Of a DNA stretch of 64,000 nucleotides, positions 46,501-59,500 are shown in pieces (within the stretch, counting starts at the first letter, position 1; the number at the start of each line of letters is the position of its first letter). The position numbers and the translations under genes are program-made. The stretch comes from Actinomycetes bacterium (lineage in GTDB: Bacteria; Actinomycetota; Acidimicrobiia; Acidimicrobiales; Microtrichaceae). The notes below the pieces were generated by a model. It saw nothing but the letters and a program-made list of their open reading frames with translations, searched no databases and was not told the origin of the DNA. Location: assembly GCA_024222295.1 (NCBI GenBank), contig JAAEPF010000070.1:1-64000 (forward strand). The letters run 5' to 3'.

Positions 46501-49500
46501 CTGTCCGGCACCGGGTTGCCCATCGGCTCGCGGGCGACCTCGTGGGCGAGGTTCCGGAGCAGCCCCTGCTCGAGGGGGTTGAGGCGCACGTCTCCAAGCT
46601 GGGCGTCAGCGCGAGCAGCGAGCTCCGACGGCGAGAGCCCGATGTGGGCCTGGAAGGAACCCACCACCTCGTCGTGGATGGCGCGCACGCGCGACTTCGG
46701 GACCACCGTGCGGGTGGTCAGGCGCTGCGTCTCCTCGCCGCCCCAGACCTCGCGGAACTTCTGGACCGCCGCGTTGGCCATCACCTCGCGGAGGAGCTCC
46801 GTGGCACCGATCTGGTCACCCGCCTGCAGCCCGAGCTCCTGCATCAGGACCTCAGGACGGTACTCGGCTCGAGCAGCCTCCTGACGTACACCGGCCGACC
46901 GCGGGCGACCCTCCTCGATCCGGACCGCACGGCTCGGCGAGACGGTCACACCCTGCATCCTGCCCCGGACCTCCGGGTCCCCCGAGACGGTCACGACCGC
47001 CTCCTGGTACGCCGCGAGGTCAGGACGTAGGAGCCTGTCCCAGTAGAGAGTCATTTCGGGGGACAGAAGGGGCTTCGGCACCTCTTCCGGCTTGGTGGCG
47101 GCATCGACGGGCCCGACGGCCGGCCTACCGCTCTCCGCAGGGTCCATCCGGCTCCACGAGGGGGGCTGCTGACGGAGCATCGGAGCCACGCCACGCCGGA
47201 CGCGCATCCATGCCTGCTGCAGACCCACCAGGGTCCGGTCGAAGACCCGCTGCAGACGCCCGTCGGGGGCCGTCTTCAGCCGCAAGTACCAGCGCAGGGA
47301 CTCCGCAGCCTGCTCGCGCCCACGGGTGGTCAGGACCGCCCCAGTGCCGCCGCGAGAGCGCCGCACGCGCACTGAGTCCACGTCGTTGATGCCGTTCGCC
47401 GGGTCGTGCTGCAGCCCGTGCCGCTGGGCGGCCGTCGCGTCGTCCACGCCGGACTGGACATCCGCCCAGACCGCGTCGGCCTCGCGGGCGCTGATGTGCT
47501 CGAAGTTCCGGACGAGCTCCTGGTAGTGCTGGGGTCCCAGCAGGTACTCGAGGAGATGGCCCGCCTCGTGGAAGAGGGTGTCGAGGTTCCCCTCGCGGAA
47601 GAGCGTGATGACGAGCTGGGCCGCCTGCTCGATGTGGAAGGTGCCCTCGACCTCGCCGGCAGGACTGGTCGCGTAGAGGCCCTGCGGCTCCGCCGCTTCG
47701 TCCACGGTCTCGATGTAGGGGCGCTGGCCAGGGCGCTTGGTGTGCCGAGGCTCGGCGTAGGCACCAGCCTCCTTGAGCTCCGCGTCGACCCTCTCCATGC
47801 GCGCGCGCGTGCTCGGCATGAGGAAGGTGCCAGGTGCCACCACAGGCTCCGGCTCGTGCACCTTGCGGGTCTCGTCCCACCGCAGCCACATGGTCGCGCC
47901 TTCACCGAGGCGCCCGCTCTTCACCGCGGGGTCGCGCTTGATGGCCGCGATGACCTCGAGGTAGCCGTTGGTGGGGACCTGCAGGATGTACTTGCCGTTC
48001 GGCTTCGTCGGGAGCACCGACCCGAGGTCCACGTCGGGGTGCTGCTTCCGCCAGATGTCCACGTACTGCTGGGCGAGCCGCTGGCGCTCGAGCCGATGAA
48101 CCTTCTGCATCGCCGAGATGGCGCTCTTCGGGGTCTCCGCCTGACGGAGCTTCCGTCGCGCACTCGCGATCTGCTTCAGGGTGACCTGGAGCCGTCCCTC
48201 GGAGGGGAGCGTGACCGCCTTCGGGGTGACCATGTCGCGGAGGTGCTCCGTCCAGTCGACGACGCCCTCCGACTTCAGGTAGCGGCGGTAGGAGATCTTG
48301 GACCGGCGCTGGAGCTCCTCTTCCCAGGTCCTGTCCGCGCCGCGGCCGTTCTTCTGGTTGTAGTCCCACCCCTTCTTGTTGCCGCCGGACTGCCGGTGCC
48401 CTTCGCCAGCCTGCCACTTCGCGTACCAGATCTTCTGGAGGGCGCTGAGGGCCTGCTTGGAGCCGGCGACCTTGTGGCCGTACTCGCGAAGCATGTAGAT
48501 GTCGACGGGGATCCAGGTCGCGCGCTCGAGGTCCACGCCGAGGCCAGCGAAGGCCGCAATCTTCGGGGCCATGCCGCGGAGGTTCGAGGTGAGCCGCGTC
48601 ATGTAGGAGCCCCACGGCTCGTCCGGGTGGGGCTCGAAGAAGAGCCGCTCGCGCTTGCCGTCCTCGAAGGCGCGAAGGTCCTCGTCGACCTTCACGAGCA
48701 TCTCGATGACGAAGCCGGGGTCGCCCATGCCCTGCAAGGCGAAGCCTTCCTCCATCTGCGGGGCCGGGACGGTGTTCAGGGACTGCTCGACCCGGTCCAC
48801 CTCCGCCCAGGCTTCCAGCTTGGCGTCGCCGGCTTCCTTCACGTCTGCAGCGGACGCGCCCTCGGGCAGGTCCTCGACCACCTTGTCGGCGGCGTAGGCC
48901 GCCTTCTGGGCCTTGGCGAGGTCCTTCTCGTACTGGGCGCGGTTGATGGCGCGGAGGTCATCCCAGGTGAGGCCGGTGATCCGCTCCGCCTGCGCCCGCG
49001 GCCAGCGTCCGCCCTTCTTCGGGAGGCTCTCGCCGGAGATCCGGGCAGCCTGCGGGAGGGTGACGGCGAAGCCGAGCATCGCCGCCGACTGCTGCGAGAA
49101 GCGCTGCCAGGCCTTGCGCTTCGCGGTGGCCAACGGCTTGCCCTCGAGCTCACCACTGAGCCGATCGAACTCCCGCTCCAACTCCTTGAGCAGCGGGCGG
49201 GCCTTGTCGGTCAGTGCGCTCAACTCCGCCCGACTCCGGACAGCCGCGATGGACCCGACCACCTGATTCTTCACGATGTTCAGCTGCGGCGACAGCATCG
49301 CGAAGAGGTACTGGCTGGCCAGCTCGATGGCGTGGAGCCCCATCCGTTCGGCGTACTCCGCAGTGGGAAGCCCGTCGGGGGTATGGGCGGGCTCGGGGCG
49401 ATGCCTGCTCAGCCCCATCGAGCGCTCGTGCTTCTGGAAGAGGCTGATGCGGAGATCTTCCTGGGCCTCGCGGACGGCAGCGAAGGCCTCCTTCACCTTG

Positions 49501-50507
49501 GCGGGCACGTCCTTCCCGTCCGCCTTGAGCGCACCGTCGATGGCCTCCTTCGGGACGCCGGCCTCGCTCCAGATGCGACGCAGCGCAGCGTCGCGGTCCT
49601 TGAAGTCGAGGAGCCCCTGGTGCAGCCCCTCGAGCCGCTCACCGGTCGGCGACTTGCTCGCCGGCACCCACTTCCGGTGCGGGAGGTTCTCCGGGTCGAG
49701 GGGGAGGTCGAACCAGATCGGGCGGCGCTGGTTGTAGTCGAAGTCCGGGTAGGACCAGTCGCCGTCGAACCCGCCGGGGATGAGCGCCTTGTAGCCGTCG
49801 GTCCGGACGAGGCTGACCGCCGCGTCGCCGAACGGCGTGCTCACCGTGAAGGTCTCCTCGACCAGGGCGCTCGAGTCGTCCAGCCGGAGCCGCTTCATCG
49901 CCTCGTCGAAGGCCACGGGGGACATCGACCCAGCCTTGCGCGCCTCCACGAGCTCGGCCTTCATCTTCTTCGCCGCGACAGCCTGCGGGCGCGCGCCCGG
50001 ACGGTCCACGTGCCGACCCATCCCGAAGGGGGTCGCGCCAGCGGGGAGGGGCTCACCCTTCTGCCAGCGGTCACGGACGGAGGCGCGGTTGCCGCCCTCC
50101 CAGCGCATCATCACAACGTCGGGACGCCTGAACTTGTCGTAGTTCCATCCAGCCGGCGCGTACTGGTCGTCCCAGGTGAGCCGCTCCGTCTCGACGAACC
50201 CGAAGGACTTGTAGTAGCCGGGCAGGAAGCCGTCGAAGCAGTCCAGGCTCGCGGCACCCATCTCGATGGCGCTGAAGAGCGCCTCGACGCCGCCGCCAGT
50301 GCGACCGCTGAAGACGTTCTGAAGGTCGTTCTCCGCGTCGAGGACGAAGCCCACCTGGCCGTCGTCGGACAGGTAGGCGCGGCGGCCGGCGAGGTCGCCC
50401 TCCTCGAGCGGCGAGAGCATGGCGAGATGCTCGTCGCGGGTGTGCTCAGCGCGTGCGGCGAGGAACTCCGCAGGCTCCGCAGAACGGAACCCGCGGGGGA
50501 CCTCTAC
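43515..50507 (-). other. segment C of the giant frame: zincin and LPD38-like end
   Basis: Natural sequence starts at EVPRGFRSAEPAEFLAARAE right after TAG 50504 and runs about 2,330 residues. The HEAGH motif with downstream Glu predicts a zinc metallopeptidase. The long helical C-terminal region (EGARLALYDYGQLTEFERKY, NHALWWDVLLTNPSRALGQL) matches the LPD38-type end of phage polyvalent proteins. Confidence 0.5.
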
Positions 50508-53500
50508 TTCACCAGTTCCCACTGGGCGTCGAGAAGCCCCGAGTGCTCCTCCACCCACTGGTCCCCGTGCTGCTGCCGGAGCTCCTCCGTCCACTTCGCC
50601 CGGAGCTCCTCGTCGGAGATCTCCGGCCGCTTCCGGCCCGGCGCCACCGTCACGAAGCTCCGCCCCAGGACCTCGTCCTTCGGGATCCTCGGCAGGTGCG
50701 ACAGGTCGAACGGGTTCGGGTCCTGCTCCATCTCCTCGACCAGCCCCAACTCCTTCGCGAGGTCGTAGACCGGGTCGCCAGGCTTCCACCAACTCGTAGT
50801 ACGCAGGGACACGATGCCCTCCCGTGGTTCGGGCTTCAGGTTCAGCCACAGTGATGGACTCTCGTGTCCATACTGTAGCCACGTCTACACCGTACTGCTT
50901 CTTGACGACCTTCGCCACCATATGGGCGACGACGTTGGCCTTCTCGATGAAGACGTCCGCAGCCGGCGCCCCCCACTCCGGGGTGTGCGCGATGCTGATC
51001 GTCCCCTTCTCGACGTCGATCGTCCAGCCGAGCCCGCTCTTCGCCATGGTCTTCGCGAGCTTGTCGACGAGGCTCTTCGTGACCTCCTGCCCCAGGTTGA
51101 GGTTCATCGTCGGCGCGCGGCCACTCGCGTCAGGGGTCGGCTGCTCGAGCACGTCGCCGACGTGGCGGAAGAGCATCCCGCCCTGGTTGAAGCCCTGGCC
51201 GAAGGACGCGAGCATGCCCTCGACCTCCGTCTGGCTGGCTCCACGGAACTCGACGAAGACGCCGAGCTCGAGCGGGTCGTCCATCCACCCACCGACGGAC
51301 TGGCGGACGGTCGCCTCGACGCCGGCGCGCTTGAGGGCCTCGCGGAGCTGGGGCTCCCACAGGTCGTAGTACCGACGCTTCGCGGCCTCCGCGGCCTCGG
51401 TGTCGCCCTTCTTGATCGCGGCCTTGTAGTCCTCGTTGTACCGGACCAGATCCGGGTACTCGCCGCGGTAGGCGGTCATCCCGACGCGGGCGGTGACGGG
51501 GGAGTAGAGGCTATCGGCGCCCTGCTCGAAGATGTTCCGGCCCGACCACGTCCCAACGTTGTCGACCGACTTGAACTGGTTCGGGTTGAACACGCCGATG
51601 TTGATGGGGGTGCCCGCGCTTTCCCGCACGTAGATGGCGTCGTAGCCCCGGTCCCTGATGAGGTCGATGACGTACTTCATCTCGAGGACCTGGTAGGTGC
51701 CCTCCTCGATCCCTGCCTGGATGTCTCGTGCCTGGTAGGCGTACTTGTCGCCGTAACTGCGCGTCTCAGCATTGTAGGCCGCCACCGCCTCAGGCGTGCT
51801 CATCTCACGGATGAGCCACTCCCGGTCCGTTGCGTTGCGGAAGTCGAAGGGCTTCTCTGCATGCACGTAGACCTGTTGGATGGCACGAGGGCGGACATCA
51901 ACCCCAGGAGGGGCACCGCTCGCCCCAGGCGAAGCCCACCCCTCTCCGTTGATGGAGGCGAAGTTCTCGGCGACATCCCTCGAGGAAGAGGCGAACGTGA
52001 GTTCGACACCATCGACGCCCACATGGGGCACCTCACCGATCATGGCCTTCCAGTAGACCGCCGGCTCGCCCTCCTCGTCCACAACCTTGGACTCGCCGAA
52101 CCAGCGCCGGAACGCGCCACGTTCCCTCCCAGGGCTGACCATCGCCCGCAGCGCACGCTCGAGCGTCTCCGGGGCGTCGAGCCCCGACCGGTTGTAGGAG
52201 GCCTCCACGTCCGCCGGCGAGAGGTCCGCGATGTCGACGCCCAGCTGGGCGGCCACCGACTGCAGGACCTCGCTCAGGCCGTAGGGCTTGTCGCCGCCGC
52301 TCTCGAGCATCGAGAAGTCGAGCTCGTCGACAGGTTCGTCCACGGCACCGTAGGGCCGAGTGCCCGGCGCGTCGCCGACACCCTCGTGCCGCGGTGCCCG
52401 CCGGCGCTGCAGGTCGTAGATGGCGTCCTTGAGGAGCAGGCTCTCGCTCCGGCGCTCGCCGGTCTTCCCCGCCAGTCGCTGGAGTTCGCGTCCAGCCTGG
52501 TCGATCTTCGCCATGTCGCGGGCGTTGGCGAGCACCTGGAAGAGCTCGTCCGCGCGCGCCTTGCTTGCGGCGTCGGGCCAACCCGCCTCGTCGAGCAGGC
52601 TGCGAAGCTGGCGCTTCTGCTCCGCGAGCGGGCGGTAGGCCCGGCCGCCGGCCTCGAGGATGGCGTCGTCGGTGCGGGAGTAGGTCCCCTTGTTCCCGAT
52701 GGCGCTCTTCACCTGATTCTGGGACCAGACCACCACGTGGTCGGCACCACGGTCGTGCCGGGCGACGAAGATGCCGTCGTAGTCGTTGTCGATGCCAGCC
52801 TTGTAGAGGGCGTCGTGGACGACAACGCGAGGCGCCGACATGCCTTGGCTGCTGGGGTCGTAGTGCCGGTCCCTGTACTGGAAGGCCTGCGAGACCCAGT
52901 TCTCCCCGCGCTCGACCATCTCGGGGATGCTCTCGAGCACCTCGGTGGTGTAGTCGACCGCCTTCTTGAGCTCCTCGTGGGTCCACTTCCGTGTCTTGTC
53001 ACGACCGCGTCGCTGCAAGACTTCATCGACCCCGTCCGGGTACTCCTCAAGGAGCGCCTGCACGTTCTTGATGGCGTCAGCGACGAACCCCCCGCTCGGC
53101 ACCCGGTAGGAGTGCAACGGGTTCTCGAGCCGCGCGTAGAGAGGCATGACGTTCGGGGCGGCTGGCCGCGCCGTCGCCCACGGGTCCTCCCCGTCTCCGT
53201 CCACGAGCGTGTCACGTGTCGCGCGCTTGCCGTCCGACCGGGCGTAGTGCGAGGCGTCGGTCGGGTTCGTGCTCAGGTACGTGCCCGGCCCGAAGAAGCC
53301 TCTGGTCGAGGGCTTGAAGACGTCCACGTCCATCGCCGTGCCGTGGAACAGCACGATGAGGCTGCCGTCGTCCTTCCGGAGGATGGTGTCGCCAGACCAG
53401 GAGTCGAGCGCCATGAGCTCGTGGCTCCCCAGCACACGCGCCGGGTCCATGTTCGCATCGACCCAGGCGACCGCGTCCTCGAGCGGCAAGGCGCCCCACT

Positions 53501-56500
53501 CCCGGCCGCCACCCTTGAGGAAGATGACGTTCTCAGGGAGCGGCTCTACTTCTTCGGGACGTACCGCGGGATCCGGTCGTCCAGCAGCACCCCGTCCTTC
53601 GGCCGCAGGAGCTCGTTCCGGTCCCTGAAGTCCTCGTCCCTGTACGTCGTAGACGACGGCGCCGGGGGCGCGCTCCTCGAGCCATTCGTTGAGGTTCTTG
53701 ATGGCGGCGTCGCGCTGGAAGCGGACCCAGGTGTCGTGGTCGTAGCCATGGGGGTATCCATCCGGGGGTTCAGGGGCGTCAGGGGGCGGGCTCGCCACGC
53801 GGGCATCCATCCGATCTGTGGCGCCGTCGAGGATGCTGTCGAAGAGCACCTCGAGCTCAGCGTCGAGCCGCATGTTCGGACGACGGATGTCCTTGGTGAC
53901 CCACGCGAGCGGCCAACCATCCGGCGGGGCGATGAGTCGCCAGTGGCCACCACCAGGCATCGTCGCGCGCATCTCGCTGAGCCCGTAGGTGATGGCCGTC
54001 AGGGTGTCAGGGTACGACGGGCCCGACTCCCGCGGGTGGTTGTGCGTGAGCAGGGCCTTGATCTCCTGCAAGGCGTTGTGCAAGGCCTCGGAGAAGGGCA
54101 CGTTGCTTCGGGTGCCCTGGACCCGACCCACCTGTCCACCAGCTGGGTCGTAGGCGACGAGCACCTCGTTGGTCTGGCTGCGGATGGCATCCTCGGCCTC
54201 GGCGAGCCCCATGCTGAAGTGCACGCCACCCACGGTGTCGGGGCTCTCATCGATCGGCGCCTTCGTCTCACGCCCTGGCAGGGACGGCTCGGGCGGAGGC
54301 CCCTTGCGGGTCGGCACCCACGACGGCTCCGTCTCCGTCAGCCGGACGCGCACCTTGCCGCTACTGAGGTAGTCGACCTCCACGTTCGGGTAGGTCCGCC
54401 GGATGAAGGCCTCGAGGGGACGCGCGCGGTCGCCGAGTCCCGAGCCCTCCATGCCGATGGTGAAGCCGTCGTCTGCTCGCGAGATGGCGTAGCCACCGAA
54501 GCGGTCCGAACCCTCGCGCCGCAACTCGTCCGACTTCCTGCTCCAGGCGTCCCACTGGCGGAAGAACTTCTCCAGCGGTGCCGGGAGATCCAGCTCGCCC
54601 TCGTCGTGGCGACGGACCATCTCCGCAGGGGTGGTGCTCGCGTGACGACCCTCCTCCTCGCGGATGCGGGCGCGCGCGTCGAAGCCGGTCTCCTCGATGA
54701 GTCGCGCCTCTTCGCGCAACCACCCAGGCTGCCCCAGGTACTCTGGCGGCAGGCCCGGAGCGCTCCGATGGGCCGCGCCACGCGCGAGATGCTGCCTGTA
54801 CTCCGGGGCGTCGGCGTCGTAGTAACTCGAGCCCTCCTGCTTCAGCCAGCGCTGGGCTTCACCCCGCACCGTCTCGACCGTCCCGACCTCTGCCGGGCGG
54901 TAGCGCGCCATGGTCTCCCGCAGCTCCATCAGCGGCTGGGTCAGGCTGGACCGGAACCAGGCGTCGTTCAGCATCATCCAGTCGAGCTGGAGGTCCCACG
55001 CCGCCTCGTGGGAGAGCCCGTCGATGTCGACGCCGCGGCGCTTGATGCTCGCCACGAGGAGTTCGGAAGCCTCCTCCTTGGTGAGGCCGAACCACTCCTC
55101 CCTGAGCACACGGTCGACCATGGCGTCGATGGCGCCGAGGTCGTGCTTCTCGATGGCGACGTCGAGCTCGTCGGCCAGCGACCGTGCCCCCTGTCGGAGG
55201 AGCGCCCCGCGCGCCCCGTAGGCGTGGTCTGCCCAGGGTGCGCCCTTGTAGCGGCTGGCGCCACCCGCCTCGACGAGCCGCGGCGGCGCCGGTGCCACCC
55301 GGAGGGCCTGGATGTCGCTGATCTCGCTGAGGAGCCGACCGCGAGCGTCGCGCTCCACGACCTTGCGGGTCTTCTCCCGCAGGGCCTCCCAGAGGTCGTC
55401 CTCGCCGTCGGGGTCGAGGCCTTCGCGCCTGCCGAGCTCAGCGGTCAGGTCCTCCACCTCGTCGAAGAGGGCATCATCCCAGTCGAGACGCCAGATGTCG
55501 CGGCCCAGGGCGTCGAACATCCCGGCAGCGTCTTCACGCCCGAAGCGGAGCCACTCCTCGACGTGTCCGGGCTCGCCGTCGTCCAGTTCGTCGGTCCGCT
55601 CGAGGAAGGCCACCAGGGCGTCCTCCTGGACCGGCGTCAGGGCCGGCTTGGCCTTCTCGCCCTGGAGGACCTGGAAGCCACCGCGAACGGTGCCAGCCTC
55701 ATCCTTGTGCCAGAGAGACTGGCCATCGTAGAGCACCGACTCCCGCATCTTGTCGGTGATGTCGACGGACCAGACGGTGACGTCGGGGGACTCCTGGACC
55801 TCCAATCCCTCCTGGAGTTGGCGCAGCTCCTCGCGGGCCTCCACTTCCGTCTCGACGGTGAAGCCGATCCGTTCTTCGTCGCGGAAGACGCTCCAGGTGT
55901 CATCGTGCCACCGGACGCTGCGCCCTTCATCGACGATTCCCGTGAACTCGTCCCAGATGTCGGTGAGGTGGCTCCAGATGGCCTCCGACCACTCGTCCGT
56001 TCCAGCCGAGTGCCCATCGGCGTACCGGTCGAGGTAGCGCTCGACGTCCCCGTCCGGGTCGTTCCCATCGAGGACCGCCTTCTCCAGTTCCTCGAGAGCC
56101 TGGCCCGACAGGTTGACGGCCTCGTTGCTGTCCCGCGCGACCTCGCGGGAGCGCTCGGCGATCAACTCGAGCTCGTGCGCCGTGTTGCCGTGGAGCGTGT
56201 ACATCCCGTTGCCGAGCTGGCCCCGCACTTGGAGCTCGCCGGCCGGTGCCGCCTTCTGTCCGTGCTTCAGCACCGTCGGCTTGGTCTTCGTCCCCCACTT
56301 CTTCGTGTACTTGTTCAGCCACTTCGGGAGCATCTTGTCGTAGAAGCCGGTGTACCCCTTCGGGGAGACCTTCAGGTCGTCGCCACGGATCTCCACGTCC
56401 GCCGTGACAGCAGGGAAGGTCGATTCAGCGCGGTGACGCCGCATCCACGCGAAGTGGTCCTCAAGTTCAGCACCGATGCCGTCCGCGTTCGCGGTGGCTT

Positions 56501-59500
56501 GCGCCTCCGAGAGACCGTTGAACAACTGGGCCTCCTCGATGTTCTGCGCCCGCCAGAAGTCCCAGTTGTTGTCGAAGTAGGTCGCGACGGCCTCAGTCGT
56601 CACATCGGCGTGCTCGTTCACCGACTCCGCCATCTCCTCGAGGAGCCTGTTGGCGAGAGGGGAGAGGACGGGACGGCGAGGCAGATCCTCGAACTCGAGA
56701 AGCTCGTCGAGAGCTTCGAGGGCCATGCCAGAGTCCTCGAAGTGCTCGTCGTAGCCCATCCCGTCCGACACGGTAGTGCCGTCCCCTCGCACGACGACGT
56801 AGGCGTCTGCCTCCTCATCCCAGGAGATCCGCGGATGCCCCTGGGCGGCTCCCTCCATAGAGGTCTTCGCGGCCTCCATCTTGGCGCGCAGCCGGTCGGC
56901 CGGCTCCTGGTTGATGAACTCGCTGAGGTTCTCTGGACTGGCGGGCCTGCCGTTGGCATCGCGCAGGGTGATCATTCCGCCCTGGAGGGGCTCCGCGTAG
57001 AACATCCCCGCGCGCGGGTTCCACCAGATCCTGCGAACGTGCCCGCCGAGGTCGTAGCGCTCAGCGTGGAAGACGCCCGGCGTGATGGAGACGCGGTCGT
57101 AGTTGCCCTCCGCAGCCTTCCGGAGCATCTGCTTGAGCGCGAACTGCCACCACACCCCGTCGCGGAAGGGGGCGTTCGGCACCGGGAATGCCTTCTCGCG
57201 CTGTTCATCGATCAGGCCATCGATCTCGCGAAGCCTCCCCTGCATGTCGGGGTCCGCCTGACCTTGGATCGCGAGGATCTCGTTCTGCAGCTCGAGCCGC
57301 TCAGCGCGGAGGGCGTCGAGCTGGGCCTTGGCTGCCACAGCCTCTGGCCCAGAGTAGCCCTTCTTCCGACCCTGCTGGTGCCAGTCCGACTGGACCTCGT
57401 CGATGAGCAGGACCCGCTTGCCGTCGGTGTCGATGAAGTCCTTGGTCCGGACGTGGAAGAGCGCGTTCGGGTTCCTGGTGTGCCCCACGGAGCCCATGAA
57501 CTTGCCGAGGGACCGGACGCCCGCCGCCGCCGCGCGCGCCTCCGCCTCATCGAAGAACTGCGCGCCCACCTCGTAGGCCTTGTCCCATCGGGCACGTGCC
57601 GCAGCACCCTCCGGGGTCTTCTCGTAGTGCTCGAGCAGGAAGTACTTGCCCGGTCCCGTCCTGTAGGCGCGGACGTGGACCTGATGCCCCACCACGTAGG
57701 TGGGGGCATCAGGGTCGCGGGAGTCCGGCACCGTCGGTTCCAAGCCCTCGACCTCGACCACACGAGTACTGCGCCGCCCGAAGGGGTCATCGATCTGGAT
57801 CTTCCCAGGCTCGACGAATCGGCCCCCGATGTAGTGGTCCTCGGCCCCTTCCAACCCGCGCGCCTTGAGGGCCTCCTCACGGTGCTTGTGCGTGCCGCGG
57901 CTGAGGGCCAGCCGAGCCTCGTCGAGCTCCTTCTCCATCTCGCGGAACCGCGCCTGGTCCGCCGGCAGCATGCCATTGCGGGAGTCCAGAATCGGCTCCG
58001 CCCGGAGGACGAACATCCGGTAGTTCTCGCCGCCGGGCATCGAGTGACTGGCCCACGGCGCGGACTCGTCCATGACGCTGGCGTCGTCCCACTTGGGACC
58101 CAGCGTGATCTCCCTGGCCCGCGGCTGGTTCGCCCCGACGAACCAGAGGAGGTCCTCGCCCCTGACCTTCTTCTGGCCCAGCTCCTTGTGGTAGTCGAGG
58201 AAGGTGTCGATGCCGAGCCAGTCGACCTCGTCCTTCCGCACGCCGGGACGGTACTGCTTCTTCGCGCCCTTGCCCTTGTAGAGGAGCGCCCGGACGTACT
58301 CGAAGGAGTACGAGCGCTCCGGCTTGATGGGCTCGAGGGCACGCCTGACCCCGGAGTAGAAGGGCTTCGCGCGCTGTCGCCCAGGTGCACTGAAGAGCGG
58401 CTGCCCCTCCGTGGTGATGGACTCCCGCATCTTGTCGGTGATGGGGACCACCCAGCCTCGGAGTTCGCGGGGCCCGGCGAGCTGCTGGAGGCTGCCTTCC
58501 GCATCCTCCTTGGAGGGGAGCCGGCGGACGGTGGCGAGCCTCTCTTCGCTGAAGATCGTCCACGGACGCCGGTTGGAGTGGTGAACATCCGCCCACCGGT
58601 CGAGCTCGCCGTAGTTGTAGGCGTTCTCGATGAAGGCCTCGACCAGGGTGAACTTCCTGCCGCTGTTCGGCGGGAACGTGAACCCGTCGCCTCCGAAGTC
58701 GTTGAGGATGTCGATCTCATCGCTCAGAAGGCGACGCCTCCGCTTCCAGGTGGCGTTGTTCGGGTCGGAGACCCCGTAGCCCTCGATGACGGAGATCTCG
58801 TCCAGCATGGACCTCTCCACCCTCTTGTAGAGGGCATCGATCTCCCCGCCATAGTGAGCGGCGGCGCCAGCAGGGTCGTCGGGGAAGTTGAGACGGACCT
58901 TCGCAGCGAGGAGTTGAGCGTGGTGCCGACCCCGCTGCTCAGCACCCACCGACGGCAGGCGCGGCAGCGTGCGGTTGTCGACGATGTGGTAGCCCCCGCT
59001 CTCCTGGTCCAGAGTGAAGGTCTCGCTGGTGACCTTCACGCCCCACTTCTTCCCGTACTTGGCTGCGTACCGGGGCACCTGCTTGTCGTAGAGGTTGATG
59101 TACCCCTGCTTGTAGTCCTCGCCCCAGCGCTGGGTCTGCACCTCGCTGCCGGAGAAGCGGACCTCGTCGTAGCCCTCCACCGCCGCACGGTGCAGCACCT
59201 TCTTCACCGCCAACTCGTGCCACCGGCTCGGGAGCAGCTCGCCCGGAGGAGCGCTCCGGCTAGCCCTGTCACCCATGGAGACGGAGTTGGCGCGCTGCAC
59301 CGCCGGAACCTGTGCCTCGAGGATCGCCATGGCCTCCTGAGCCAGAACCTCGTTCTCGAAGGCCTCCAGCAGCAGTTCCTCAGCGTGACCTCGCCAGTCC
59401 TCCGGGCCGGTGCCGAACTCGTGGAAGGGCCGGAGGCCGATCTCGGAGTCCGCCACCCGGACCAGTTCACCCAGCGCTCGGTGGACCTTCTGCACGCGCT

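Larger units (their letters stand above)
50504..53549 (-). other. segment B of the giant frame: two ADP-ribosyltransferase-like domains
   Basis: Natural sequence resumes at EPLPENVIFLKGGGREWG just after TAG 53546. It holds ART-like domain 1 (FHGTAMDVDVFKPSTRGFFG...YLSTNPTDASHYA...WSQNQVKSAIGNKGTYS) and ART-like domain 2 (FRRWFGESKVVDEEG...NIGVFNPNQFKSVDNVGTWS). In domain 2 the usual VYHGT is VYWKA, so it may be inactive. The likely C-terminus is in the +1 frame and ends at TAG 50504. Confidence 0.5.

Noticed and set aside
43488..47030. An antisense open reading of 1,180 codons on the + strand under the giant gene
   Set aside because: It mirrors the GC-rich codon positions of the minus-strand gene, is Val/Leu/Gly/His-rich without domains, and has no RBS.
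47406..50768. An antisense open reading of 1,120 codons on the + strand
   Set aside because: Same reason: shadow of segment C, low-complexity composition, no start signal.
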